A DNA stretch of 64,000 nucleotides from Lathyrus oleraceus (lineage: Eukaryota > Streptophyta > Magnoliopsida > Fabales > Fabaceae). The stretch lies in contig NC_066585.1 in assembly GCF_024323335.1 (NCBI RefSeq), positions 533,596,082 to 533,660,081 on the forward strand, written 5' to 3'. A program made the position numbers and the translations under genes. This document shows positions 11,274-22,277 of the stretch, piece after piece (position 1 is the first letter of the stretch; each line of letters starts with the position of its first letter). The notes beneath the pieces were generated by a model. That model made no database searches, was not told the origin of the DNA, and was given only the letters and a program-made list of their open reading frames with translations.

Positions 11274-12383
11274 ATGGACCTCGAACAAACTGTCAAAGAT
11301 CTCCATGCTCAGAATGCTCAGCTCTAGGAGATGATCTTGAACTTATCCAAGGGGCAGGAGGAACTGAAGGCTCTCTTGCTCGAGAAAAAGGAAGACAAGA
11401 AACCTGTGAGTTACATCAACCCGGGAAGAAGGCTCAAACGACAGGCCGCAGGAGTCGAGATTAGAATTCCGAAGGATCAAGAAGAAGAAACAGAGACAGA
11501 TTCCGAAGATGAGAATGTTGATCTCTTCAACCCTGAGGACGACAATGAAGAGTATGAGAATGAACAGTACTCTCCAAGAGATGATAAGTACAAGTTGCTG
11601 GAAGAACGTATGCTAGCTATGGAAGGTCAGAAGACGCCCGGTCTGGACTTCGAAAGCTTGGGTCTAGTCTCTGATGTGGTCATTCCCCGCAAATTCAAGG
11701 TCCCCGCTTTCTCTAAGTATGATGGGGCATCTTGTCCTCAGATGCATCTGAGAGCTTATGTGAGAAAGATTCAGCCGCATACCACCAATAGGAAACTATG
11801 GATCCATTTCTTCCAAGAGAGTCTGTCTGGCACACGATTGGAATGGTACTATCAGCTTGAGAGCTCTAACATCCACACATGGACTGATTTAGCGACAACT
11901 TTCTACAAGCACTACCAGTATAACTCTGAACTAGCGCCTACCCGGCTACAGTTGCAGAATATGACTATGGGATCTAAAGAAAGCTTCAAAGAATATGCTC
12001 AAAAGTGGAGAGATTTGGCTGGCAGAGTCAAACCCCCTATGACTGATCGAGAATTAGTGGACATGTTCATGAGCACACTGACTGGCCCATTCTACAGCCA
12101 TCTATTGAGGAGTTCCTCATTGGGTTTCACTGAACTTATATTAACAGGTGAACATGTTGAAAGTGGCATTCGAAGTGGGAAGATACAGGCGACTATCTTT
12201 GATCCTCCGGAGACTCCTAATGGCATCACTGCCCCTCTGCCTAATCATGACGAGACTGTCAATGCTGTGGAAGATACTGATAACGATTATGACTTGGATA
12301 GCTGGATTTTCCCAACAATTGGTGACGGACCCAATAATTGGAAGGCTGAAGACACTATCCCGATTTCCTTTAGTCAGGAGTAA
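11274..12383 (+). pseudogene. Gag of element A with early stop
   Basis: The frame starts MDLEQTVKDLHAQNAQL at 11274, meets TAG at 11325-11327, and continues openly from 11331 to 12383. After an acidic stretch (EEETETDSEDENVD) comes the retrotransposon gag core: FKVPAFSKYDGASCPQMHLR, LWIHFFQESLSGTRLEWYY, FKEYAQKWRDLAGRV, MFMSTLTGPFYSHLL. It ends DYDLDSWIFPTIGDGPNNW and a TAA. Gag assembles the particle. The zinc-binding and protease parts that should follow the core are absent, so the protein was shortened by an internal deletion. The TAG reads as a CAG-to-TAG change, because the residue is Gln-like in this otherwise regular QNAQL context. Confidence 0.85.
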
Positions 12384-12639
12384 TTGTTATTGCTATTTTT
12401 GTGTTTCAAAGCATTGTGTCTATACCCGGGGCATAATAGCTAATTTTTCAAGGGTTTTGTCATTTCATAAGCATATTCATATTCAATAAATCAATGGACT
12501 TTTTGCATTCAAATATTGCGCTCTTTATCTTTCCTGTCATTTTTTTCAAAACAAGCTATGTTTTCTTGCACACACGCACGTAACAGTTTTCCGATCCATA
12601 TCCACTCTGGATCCTGTTGATAATAGTTCTGCTACTGTT
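12384..12639 (+). other. Gag-pol junction of element A, possible intron region
   Basis: Stops in all frames separate gag from the pol remnant. Ogre elements are known to splice a short intron at this place. I cannot fix donor and acceptor from this degenerate copy. Confidence 0.3.
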
Positions 12640-13895
12640 CATTATGACTTTGAAAATCCGATCTACCAAGCCGAGGATGGAAGCGAGGAAGATTGTGAAG
12701 TCCCTGGAGAACTTGCCAGACTGGTACTACAAGAAGAAAAGACCATACAGCCGCATGAGGAATCAATTGAAATTGTAAATCTGGGTACTGAAATAAACAA
12801 GAAAGAAGTCAGAGGTTTCTTGGGGCACTCGAATTACATTGCCCGATTCATTCCACACTTGACTGCTACCTGCAAACCCATCTTCAAATTACTGAGAAAA
12901 AATCAAGAGATGGTATGGAATGATGAATGCCAAGAAGCTTTTGACAAAATCAAGAAGTATCTCCAAGAATCTCCCATCCTGATGCTACCAGTGGAAGGAA
13001 GACCTCTAGCTATGTATCTGACCGTGTTAGAAAATTCAATAGGGTGTGCTGGGGCAACATGACGAGTCTGGTCGAAAAGAGCATGCCATACACTGCCTTA
13101 GCAAAAGGTACCGACTGTGAAACAAGATACTCACAGCTCGAGAAAGCTTACTGTGCTTTGGCTTAGGCTGTTCGCCGACTAAGACAGTATATGTTGAATC
13201 ATACCACTTTATTGATTTCTAAGATGGATTCTATCAAATATCTGCTTGAGAAACCTGCTGTCTCCTGAGAGAGTTATCACTGATAATGGTACTAAACTGA
13301 ACTCTACACGCAGTTCAAAATAAAGCACCATAACTCTTCTCCGTACCGGCCAAAGACGAACGGCGCCGTGGAGGCTGCTAACAATATCAAGAATATAACA
13401 GTAACATACAAAGACCGGCAGGAGATGTTACCTTTTGCTCTTCATGGTTACCGCACTTCGACAGGGGCAATCCCTTTCTCTTTAGTCTATGGAATGGAAG
13501 CCGTTTTACCAGCGGAAGTTTAGATTCCCTCTCTAAGAATTGCGAAAGATGCAGGCTTAGATGAGGATGAATGGATTCAAACTCGACTCGATCAGATAAA
13601 TCTGATTGATGAAAAGAGACTTGCGGCTGTTTGTCATGGGCAGATATGTCAGAAGCGCATGACCCAGGCATTTAACAAAAAGGTCAAGAGACAGGTGTAC
13701 CAACTTGGCGCCTTGGTGGTCAAGCGTATCATTCTACCACAAGGTGATCCCAGAGGCAAATGGACTCCCACACACGAAGGGCCATTTGTAGTTAAGAAGG
13801 TATTCTCTGGTGGAGCCATGATGCTTGCTACAATGGATGGCGAAGAGTTCCCGCATCCTGTGAACGCTGACATAGTTAAAAAATACTACGCATAA
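12640..13895 (+). pseudogene. Collapsed pol of element A (RT edge, RNase H and integrase pieces)
   Basis: The pre-RT segment (EELARLVLQEEKTIQPHEE, about 12700-12800) jumps directly to the RT-RNase H junction (RGFLGHSNYIARFIPHLTA, from 12813), so the whole RT active site is missing. RNase H is then present as frameshifted pieces to about 13255. It joins an integrase piece (ERVITDNGTKLNS) and, after more frame changes, the integrase C-terminus at 13659-13895 (KAFNKKVK-like start, PRGKWTPTHEGPFVVKKVFS, VNADIVKKYYA). Catalytic capacity is lost. The shared KEV codons at the first deletion edge suggest microhomology. Confidence 0.85.
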
Positions 13896-15169
13896 AAGAG
13901 ACCCGCTAGGTCGATGTACCTAGGCAAAAGTAAGGGCATCCCGGCGAACCAAAAGGGTTCGGGCAAAAATTAGGGATAAATATATAAAGACGTATACCCG
14001 GCAAGTCGGAAACCTGAAAAGGCGGCTTGGGCAAAAAAGGGTATCCCGGTGGACTGAAAACCTGAAAAGGCGGTCCAGGCAAAAATTAGGGATTAAAGCG
14101 TATGACTATGTCCCGTTCTCTGTCAGCTTCAACCAAGTTCAAGGAACTGAACAAGCCAATCACTTCTATCCGCCAGCAGGAGATGAGATGCTCGAAGACA
14201 TGATGACAGTAGTGGAATTAAATCAATAGGACTTTCTTTGCATAGCTTTCTCTTTGTGTTCTTGACAATTTCCTCTTACTAGGATTTTTGTCTCCTTGTA
14301 CACAGATTGCCTGTTCATAGGCCCTCTTTCAAAAATCAATGCAATTTTATTTCACTTTTACTCTTCTGTTTTGTTTGCATAAACGTCCATTGTTTTAACT
14401 TGAATTGATATATGCATTTGAATATGATCAATGTTTACCAAAAATGCATGCCTAGAATAGTAATAGCAATTACTACACGACTTCAGGATCGAGGAGAAGG
14501 TCTAATCACGCTTCCCAATGAATCTGTTGCTAATTCGATTCCCCGGCTAAGCCAGTTATGCCCCAGAAGAACTTGGCATCACTAGACTGGTCATCTCTTC
14601 TACCCCAGCCAGGCTCTGTTGAATATCTCTGCCATCAGATAAAGATCAAATACCCCTAGCTAAGGAAGGGTCATCAATACAAATATCTCCGACCAGAAGA
14701 CTGAGATTTATTTCCCCAGTAGAGTCCCCTGGAAGAACGTTTCAGACACATAGTGCATTCATTACATCATTTCACATCACATACCTACATACAATTTTCG
14801 TTCCGCATCATATACATTACATCATTTCATAACATATACATGTATACAATGCTCTCATTCATTCCAGACGCATAATTCACTCATTATATCATTTCACAGC
14901 ATACGCATGCATACAACATTTGCATCTCATGCATCATGACATGGCATGAAGCTAACTTTATTTTTCAGGTCAATTATCCTCCTGACATAGTCAAAACAAA
15001 GGTCCATTCAGACGGACATCCTTATCAATTACATTCAGGATTCAACTACATCTTTCAGATATACTCCATGTCACCATTCATTCTGACATCCTCCTAACGA
15101 TGGCAACTATAAGCCCATCCCAGACATTTATTGCAAATACAACATATACAAATACTATCAGATATAGCC
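13896..15169 (+). other. 3' untranslated region of element A
   Basis: Just after integrase come short repeated phrases such as CCTGAAAAGGCGG and GGGCAAAAATTAGGGAT (13930-14095), typical of the sequence behind Tat/Ogre integrase. The rest is non-coding, with repeated CATTTCACA and ATACATTACATCATTTCA words near 14755-14935. Confidence 0.6.
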
Positions 15170-16420
15170 TAGCGTACGGTTCATCCTGATTCATCTCAAC
15201 ATATGACTCCTTCAACTCAAATACGATCTAGCGTACGATCCATTCTGACCTTCAACAACTCACATACGATCTAGCGTACGATCCATTCTGACCTTCAACA
15301 ACTCAGATACGATCTAGCGTACGATCCATTCTGACCTTCAACCACGCAAATACAGTCTAATGTACGACCAAGTTAGACCTTCAAGTCAGATTCTGCAAAT
15401 ACAGTCTAATGTACGACCAAGTTAGACCTTCAAGTCAGAATCTGCAAATACAGTCTAATGTACGACCAAGTTAGACCTTCAAGTCCTCAGATTCTGCTCA
15501 GTGACAGTCTAATGTACGACCAAGTTAGACCTTCAAGTCCTCAGATTCTGCTCAAATACAGTCTAATGTACGACCAAGTTAGACCTTCAACCACTCAAAT
15601 ACAGTCTAATGTACGACCAAGTTAGACCTTCAAGTCATCAGATACAGTCTAATGTACGACCAAGTTAGACCTTCAAGTCATCAGATACAGTCTAATGTAC
15701 GACCAAGTTAGACCTTCAAGTCATCAGACGCTGCTCAAATACAGTCTAATGTACGACCAAGTTAGACCTTCATCTCATCAGATGCTACCTAGTGTACGGT
15801 ACATTTCTGAAGCGTAGTCTAGCATACGACTACCCCTTTTATAATCAGATTCAGCCTAATGGACGGCTCATTCTGCTCAGATACGGTTTAATGTACGACC
15901 CAGTTAGACCTTCATCTCCTCAGAGGCTACCTAGCGTACGGTACCTTTCTGAAGTGTAGTCTAGCGTACGACTACCCCCTTTCATCATCAGACACAGCCT
16001 AACGGACGGCTCATCCTGCAACTCCAATACGGTCTAGCATAAGACCCATTTGGATCTTCAACTCAGATACGATCTAGCATACGATCCGGTCTGATCTTCT
16101 ATCCCCAGTGGAATCACCCGCTTAATGGAGGTTTCGTTCTGCAACTCAGAGACGATCTAGCGTACGATCCATTCTGATTTTTCATCCTCAGCAAAGTCAT
16201 CCGCCCAATGAACAACTCACTCTGGTATTCAGATGCGGTCTAGCGTATGATCCATTCTGATCCCTTATCCCCAGCAGTATATAACACACTCCGACTCCCC
16301 GGCGAAGTCAACAGCATAATGGAGGACTCACCGTACGGTCTAGCGCATGACCCGGTACGACATCCATGTCTTCAGATATCGTCAAATGTACGACGCACTC
16401 TGAAGCTCCCATCATCAAAA
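15170..16420 (+). repeat. Tandem repeats in the 3' UTR of element A
   Basis: Two related families of short repeats. One is built on GATCTAGCGTACGATCC with TTCTGACCTTCAAC (several copies, 15225-15340 and again 16060-16260). The other is TCTAATGTACGACCAAGTTAG followed by ACCTTCAAGTC, in about nine copies at 15350-15770 with unit length roughly 35-55 bp. Mixed diverged units continue to about 16400. Tat/Ogre 3' UTRs are known to hold such arrays and to seed satellite DNA. Confidence 0.85.
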
Positions 16421-16569
16421 TCCCTAGATGGCATCTCTAAGCCCATCTCCATCAAGACTAGCTCCTGATTGACAAACGCAAATTTTTGGGGCATTCTAGT
16501 GTTCAATAATCTTCCACCTCCAGACCACGAATGGTGCACACACCATTCTACTCTCTCGGTTCAAGAATA

Positions 16570-16584
16570 TTGAACAGGGGCAGC
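16570..16584 (+). other. Polypurine tract of element A
   Basis: TTGAACAGGGGCAGC lies directly against the 3' LTR start TGTCATACC, as expected for the plus-strand primer. Confidence 0.75.
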
Positions 16585-18604
16585 TGTCATACCCCAAAAT
16601 TTGCCCATTAATATTTCAAGACATTTTTCAAGGCATTCCGACTCATTTTTATGACACTGATCTTAAAGGAACAAAGGCCCAGCTCACGAATGGCCCAATC
16701 CAGAAAATGGCCCAAACTGGCCTGTTCGCTACACGCTCGCCTAGCGAACGTTACGTTCGCTACACGCTCGCCTAGCGAACGTTACGTTCGCTACACGCTC
16801 GCCTAGCGAACGTTCGCTACGCGTTCGCTACCAGCTCGCCTAGCGAAGCTGACAGACAACAGAAAATTTCGGGCTTCATTCTGAGCCCATTAGGTCATGA
16901 AAAAGAGCATTATAAATACCAACACTTCAGTAATGAAAAGGGGGAGGAAAAACAGAGGGAGACAGACGAAAACCCTGGCACAAAAACCCTGGAGGCTACT
17001 TTAGAAACCCTGAAGGCCGCTCCTCCGCTCCGAAGCTACCACTGCCCAACTCAATCCGGCTCGCCAATTCAAGGTTGCAATTCGATTGCAAACAGGTTTG
17101 CATTACTATTATCGCTTTATTTTCTTAATTTGCATGTGATACCGCTTTATGTTCTTAACTTGTATGTGATATTATAATTGAATTCATAAATATATTTGAG
17201 GTTTTGCATGTGAATTTAAGTGTGCCTGAATATTGTGAATGCTGAACCATATAATTATGTGTTGGATGCCATAAGCCAAGCCGCAGGTTGAAGTCATACT
17301 GTTCTGAAATTCAAAACCCGCAGCCGCTCGCTAGCACATCGCTAAGCGAGCATGTAGCGAGTATTCGCTAGGCCCTCGCTAGGCGAGGCAGAGGCGAACG
17401 GGACAGTCGCTAATATTTTGTTTGTTATGTCCTATGCGTATCTGATCTATTCTATGTTAATTATGCACTGTTTTGCCTGACATTCATGCTGCTGTGTTTT
17501 CTTTTGCGGTGTAATCCTCGATTGCACCCGGATTTTGGTATGCTAACCCGTTTGTTGAATTTTGCAAAGGTTCATATGTCCCAGAAAAAGATCGTCGTTT
17601 AGGTCTTCCACTTTATTTGTGGGATACCCTTGTGGAGACTCACCCTAAGTGGCCTAATTAATTTTAATGTGTTAATTTTAATGTATTAATTTTAATGTAT
17701 TAAGTTTAATGTATTGATTTTAGTATGGACTTAATTACTTAATTGACTTTAAAATATGACCTTTAAATAAGTGATCTTGGACCTCTCTTGTGCCTTACGA
17801 TATTACGGTGTTACGGTCATGTCCCGCGAATGTGGGGATACACTTAGCAATGGCCCTTCGATTAAATCATCATAAAATAAATCATAGTCCCTCGGATGTT
17901 GCCTTCGAAAATACGATTTTGTCCCTCGATGACCCTTCGGTGTAGCCTACGGTTAAATGATGATCGTCCCTGCAAATGCTAAGGTATCCTTACAACTGTT
18001 GCCTTCAATGACCTATCGATGACCCTACGATGACCCTTTTACATCCAAAAGGCTAAAATTACTTACTTCTCAATAGTAAGGACAGTTTTACCCTCATAAG
18101 GATAGGAAACGTTCATAACGACCTCAGGAAGGTATAACTCTCAATTACTGGATCATAACCTAAAACATTTTCCACCCCTCACACTTTACACTTTACAAAT
18201 CCTAGAAAATCACCACTTGGTATACATTCATACTAGAATCATTACCGAGTTATATTTTTCTAAACCATTTTCAAAATCAAATGAGATAAATACTTTGTAT
18301 ACATTCATACGAGAATCATTACAAAGTTAAACTCTCTTTCAAACATTTTTAAGCAATTCACCGACACTTTTCAGACAAAAATATAAGTGATCCAGCAATT
18401 AAGAGCCCATGGATAACCATGGATACAAAGGGTGCTAATACCTTCCCTTTGTATAATGTACCTCCCGAACCCAAAATCTATTGAGGTCTTTCCTGTTCTT
18501 TTCCTCCTTTCCTTATTGGATAAAAGAAAAGTCGGTGGCGACTCTTGCTATCCGCGACATTGCGATAAAAAGCAAAATACCCCAAGTCAGTTCACCGTAT
18601 GACA
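16585..18604 (+). repeat. 3' LTR of element A, expanded palindrome array
   Basis: 2020 bp, near-identical to 8535-10492. The difference is mostly an insertion at about 16735-16830, where the block GTTCGCTACACGCTCGCC / TAGCGAACGTTAC is present in three to four copies instead of one. The TTAATTTTAATGTA array is shorter than in the 5' LTR. TATAAATA is at 16911-16918. Confidence 0.9.
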
Positions 18605-18609
18605 ATGAC
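18605..18609. repeat. Target-site duplication of element A, right
   Basis: ATGAC, identical to 8530-8534; the copia 1 reading frame resumes here as WHRRLGH on the minus strand. Confidence 0.95.
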
Positions 18610-18637
18610 CAAGACGTCTATGCCACAGCTTCACCTT

Positions 18638-20686
18638 CTATTCTTCCTTGGCTGAGGAGCAAATTGTGGAGTAGTTTGAGACTTTAGGTTCCCATAGATA
18701 GCAGTTATCCTTGGATCTGGATCCTCTCATAACTTCCTGATTATCTCCATTCGTCATAACACATAGCTCGTTAGTGAACTGAACATAGAACCCTTGATCA
18801 CACAGTTGGCTTATGCTGATGAGATTAGCAGTTAGTCCTTTTACTAACATCACATTATTCAGTTCTGGAACTCCAGAACTGTCCAGCTTACCCACACCTT
18901 TGATTCTTCCTTTAACACCATCACCAAAGGTCACATAACTGGTAGTGTGAGGTTGTATATCCACCAATAAATTCTCCATACCAGTCATATGTCTTGAGCA
19001 GCCACTATCAAAGTACCAGTCTTCTCTGGTAGATGCCCTTAGAGTTGTGTGAGCTAACCTAGAAACCCATTGTCGTTTCTTGATGGGGGCATTATGCTTA
19101 TATGCCTTATGCTTAGGTCTGACATGAGGGGTTTGGTTAGGATAACCATGCAACCTGTAGCAGAAGGCTTTTATATGACCAAATCTACCACAGTAGTGAC
19201 ATCTCCATCTCTGAAATTTCTTCTTCTGATGGTTACTCATCCTGGTTCCCTGATGTTGATACATTGGTTGTGACTTCTGCTTGACTTTCTGAACTTCAGC
19301 CTTTGAGCGTTTCAGTTCAGCAAAGGATTTCTTCACAAAGCCTAAACCAGACATGGTTCCTGACTTCTGTCCCACCTTTAGGATCTCTTCCAACGTGTCA
19401 GTTCCTTTATTTAGCATTCTGATGGATTTTGTCATTTGATCTAGCTTGAAGGTCAGCAAGGTTATCTCACCATTTAGACCATCTATGAATGTCAGATGCT
19501 TCTTTTTCTCATCCTCCAGCTCCTTGATGAGTTTCTTCTGCTTTTCTCCTTGTACACACACTTCTGCACTTTTGACACATAGCTCTTTATATGAAGAAGC
19601 AAGTTCATCAAAAGTCAGTTCATCTCCACTTGAGTCATCATCAGAGGCACAGACACAGGTTAGTGCAGTGACATGTTTAGCAGATTCTCCTTCAGATTCA
19701 CTCTCAGAATCTCCTTCAGACCAGGTGACAGATAGCCCTTTCTCTTGCATCTTGAGGTAAGTAGGACATTCAGCTCTAACATGTCCAAAACCTTCACATC
19801 CATGACACTGGATTCCCTTGCCTTGGTTGAACTTTTCTTCAGATGTTGATCTTTTCCTGATGTTAGACGAAATGTTCTTGACATTAGGTCTACCTTTTTG
19901 ATCAATCTTCTTTATGAACTTGTTGAACTGTCTCCCAAGCATGGCTATGGCTTCAGATATACTTTCATCACCTCCAGTACTCCCCTCTTCTGAATCCTCT
20001 TCAGTATTTGATACAAAAGCTATGCTTTTGTTCTTTTTTTCAACATTCTCACACAAGCCCATTTCAAAAGTTTGGAGAGAACCAATAAGCTCATCAACCT
20101 TCATATTGCAGATATCTTGAGCCTCTTCTATAGCGGTAACCTTCATGGAAAATCTCTTTGGCAATGATCTGAGAATCTTTCTTACAAGTTTTTCTTCAGC
20201 CATTTTCTCTCCTAAGCCACCAGAAGTGTTGGCAATTTCAAGAATATTCATGTGGAAGTCATGAATAGTCTCTTCCTCTTTCATCTTCAGAGTTTCAAAC
20301 TTGGTGGTCAGCATCTGAAGTTTAGACATCCTCACCTTGGATGTACCTTCATGAGTTATTTTGAGAGTATCCCAAACTTCTTTAGCCAGTTCACAGTGAT
20401 TCACCAGTCTGAAGATGTTCTTATTTATTCCATTGAACAGTGCATTCAAGGTCTTAGAGTTTCCAAGGGCTAGTGCCTCTTGCTCCTTGTCCCACTCTTC
20501 TTCAGGAATTTGCAAAATAATTCCATCTTTACCTGTCTTCGTTGGATGTTCCCATCCTTTGTTGACAGCTCTCCAGACCTTGCTATCTAGAGACCTCAAG
20601 AAGGCTATCATACGAGGTTTCCAGTCATCATAGTTAGAACCATCCATCATGGGTGGTCTATTTGAGTATCCTACATCCTTGTCCAT
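18638..20686 (-). CDS. Copia 1 gag-protease
   Basis: A 682-residue frame on the minus strand starts MDKDVGYSNRPPM. The N-terminal gag region (DGSNYDDWKPRM, WDTLKITHEGTSKVR, about 15-190) forms the particle. Two CCHC zinc knuckles bind RNA: CHGCEGFGHVRAEC at about 294-307 and CHYCGRFGHIKAFC at about 496-509, separated by acidic and coiled-coil-like sequence. The aspartic protease begins WYFDSGCSRHMTG (about 557-569). The frame ends at TAG 18638-18640, eight codons before the LWHRRLGH motif where element A is inserted. That TAG may be a mutated sense codon or a natural gag-pol stop. The start is the first ATG after the PBS region. Confidence 0.9.
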   Translation of the reverse strand: MDKDVGYSNRPPMMDGSNYDDWKPRMIAFLRSLDSKVWRAVNKGWEHPTKTGKDGIILQIPEEEWDKEQEALALGNSKTLNALFNGINKNIFRLVNHCELAKEVWDTLKITHEGTSKVRMSKLQMLTTKFETLKMKEEETIHDFHMNILEIANTSGGLGEKMAEEKLVRKILRSLPKRFSMKVTAIEEAQDICNMKVDELIGSLQTFEMGLCENVEKKNKSIAFVSNTEEDSEEGSTGGDESISEAIAMLGRQFNKFIKKIDQKGRPNVKNISSNIRKRSTSEEKFNQGKGIQCHGCEGFGHVRAECPTYLKMQEKGLSVTWSEGDSESESEGESAKHVTALTCVCASDDDSSGDELTFDELASSYKELCVKSAEVCVQGEKQKKLIKELEDEKKKHLTFIDGLNGEITLLTFKLDQMTKSIRMLNKGTDTLEEILKVGQKSGTMSGLGFVKKSFAELKRSKAEVQKVKQKSQPMYQHQGTRMSNHQKKKFQRWRCHYCGRFGHIKAFCYRLHGYPNQTPHVRPKHKAYKHNAPIKKRQWVSRLAHTTLRASTREDWYFDSGCSRHMTGMENLLVDIQPHTTSYVTFGDGVKGRIKGVGKLDSSGVPELNNVMLVKGLTANLISISQLCDQGFYVQFTNELCVMTNGDNQEVMRGSRSKDNCYLWEPKVSNYSTICSSAKEE

Positions 20687-20739
20687 GGTACTAGAAAGTA
20701 ACGTCCCTAGATCTCACCCAGAAATTAACAGGCAGGGTG

Positions 20740-20756
20740 CCTGCTCTGATGCCAAT
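20740..20756 (-). other. Primer-binding site of copia 1
   Basis: The minus strand reads TTGGCATCAGAGCAGG next to the LTR end. It resembles the TGGTATCAGAGC site complementary to initiator tRNA-Met, the usual copia primer. Confidence 0.75.
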
Positions 20757-22245
20757 TGTAATTCTAGTTAACAGACTATCGATGTCACACAGGATGTTAT
20801 GACATCCGATTCTGTACAGACAGGAATGTAAACAGCAGGTAAATGTAAGTGCAGTAAATAACACAAGGAATTGTTTACCCAGTTCGGTGTCACACACACC
20901 TACGTCTGGGGGCTACCAAGCCAGGGAGGAAATCCACTATTAGCAGTATTAATTCAGGCCTTAAACCACCTGTTTAATCCTATCACTTAATACCTACCCA
21001 ATGCAATTTCAATCTTAAACTAAGACCAGAGTTCCTACTCACTCCCCCTCAATCACCTCAGTGATTACAACCTTTAATTAGATTAAAGTTAATGGTGAAG
21101 TTATACTTCAAACAACTCTTGATTGTGCTTAACAGCTTTAATCAAGATACACAACACTCATGCTTTAAAGCTTAGAGTGACATAACCCTTACAACTTAAT
21201 GAACACCCTAGTCCAATGCAATCATCTAGGTGATAATTGCTTGGCTCACAAGATAAACCTAATACAAGACACAAACAAAAATACAGTAGTGAAGTATGAT
21301 GGAACACTAAAATCTTCACGCCTAAAACCCCTGAGTTTTGAAAGAAGGATTGCCAACCTTTTATATTGCAGCACTTGGGCCTTGTACTTGTATTTCCTAA
21401 AATTAAGGTTAAGCAAGTTAACCTAATTTCCACATATTAGGGTGCTAACAAATAGGTTATTTGTTAGGTTCATTAATTGTAGCTCAGTTGTTAGTTTCCT
21501 GGATTTTAGCTCAGCTGTTGGATTCCTGAAAAATAGCTTGAGAAAAATACTGAAACAAAAAAACTAACCATCCTACAATTTAGCATATGCTGTCAGGAAT
21601 GAATGTCACAACATTCCGTTTGACGTCCAGAACATAGGCCATATGCTAAGTCTGTTATTTTCCTGAAAACAGACTGTACTAAATGTTGTACTGTAAAAGA
21701 CCAACCAGTCTATACTTCAGTATCAGCTGACAGAGATAAATGTCATACCATCCAGTTTGACATTTTAACAATGAGCCTTTTGCCAGATCTGTTATCCTCC
21801 AGAAGAACAGACTGAAATAAATACTGAACTGTAGCAGAAAAATCAACCTGCCTATTATTCAGTATATGCTGTCACTGATGAATGTCATAACATCCAGTTT
21901 AACATTCAGACAGTAGGCCTTATGCCAGGTCTGTTATTCCCTTGATAAACAGACTGAATTAAATACTGAGTTATAACAGACAACCAACTATTCTGTACCT
22001 CAGTATCTGTTGTCAGGGATGAATGTCATAACATCTAGTTTGACATTCAGTAAATCCTGTATTAGCTAAACCTGCAGCATACTACTCAAGTATGTCATGA
22101 CATCAGTAAAGACATCAGAGTACAGTTAGTGGTTTAACATAACATGCAGCCAACCAAACATCTCCAAGGCATGTCATGACATCAGTCAAGACATTAGAGT
22201 CCAATTAGTGTTTTGACATAAAATGCAGCCAATCAAACATCTACA
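20757..22245 (-). repeat. 5' LTR of copia 1
   Basis: 1489 bp, paired with 3698-5186, with scattered substitutions. It holds the same four approx. 125-bp modules and two ATGTCATGACAT palindromes (22092-22103, 22171-22182). It ends CATCTACA at 22245 against 32 bp of host exon. Confidence 0.9.
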
Positions 22246-22277
22246 ACTCATACTATGCAGTATTTCCCAGCTGATGT
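22246..22277 (+). pseudogene. Left piece of a split B3-like exon
   Basis: These 32 bp between two copia elements read, in frame with 31533 onward, THTMQYFPA and then DVIRRG. The last five bases (GATGT) are the target duplication of copia 2. It is the residue of a host exon hit twice. Confidence 0.6.

Larger units (their letters stand above)
8535..18604 (+). mobile_element. Ogre/Tat-like Ty3/gypsy element A, internally deleted
   Basis: Complete LTR structure: 5' LTR 8535-10492, PBS from 10493, gag remnant 11274-12383, pol remnant about 12640-13895, long 3' UTR with tandem repeats, PPT about 16570-16584, 3' LTR 16585-18604, TSD ATGAC. Protease, the RT catalytic core and most of RNase H and integrase are missing, so it is non-autonomous. 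No extra ORF1 is seen, unlike elements B and C. LTRs agree closely apart from repeat-number changes (1958 versus 2020 bp). Confidence 0.9.
3698..22245 (-). mobile_element. SIRE/Maximus-type Ty1/copia element (copia 1), split by element A
   Basis: The element reads leftwards: 5' LTR 20757-22245, PBS about 20745-20755, gag-protease 20686-18638, then an Ogre-like insertion at 8535-18604, then integrase and RT-RNase H down to 5995, polypurine tract 5187-5200 and 3' LTR 3698-5186. Both LTRs are 1489 bp and differ by scattered substitutions, so the insertion is not brand new. The long gag with two zinc knuckles and a coiled-coil-rich region fits the SIRE/Maximus lineage. Integrase carries stops, so the element is dead. 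Confidence 0.85.

Noticed and set aside
15350..15770. CRISPR-like array of regular repeats
   Set aside because: Unit and spacer lengths vary, the intervening bases are themselves repeated, and it lies in the 3' UTR of a plant retroelement; it is a minisatellite.
19446..19760. Ser-rich plus-strand frame
   Set aside because: Antisense shadow of the acidic, Ser/Glu-rich gag of copia 1.
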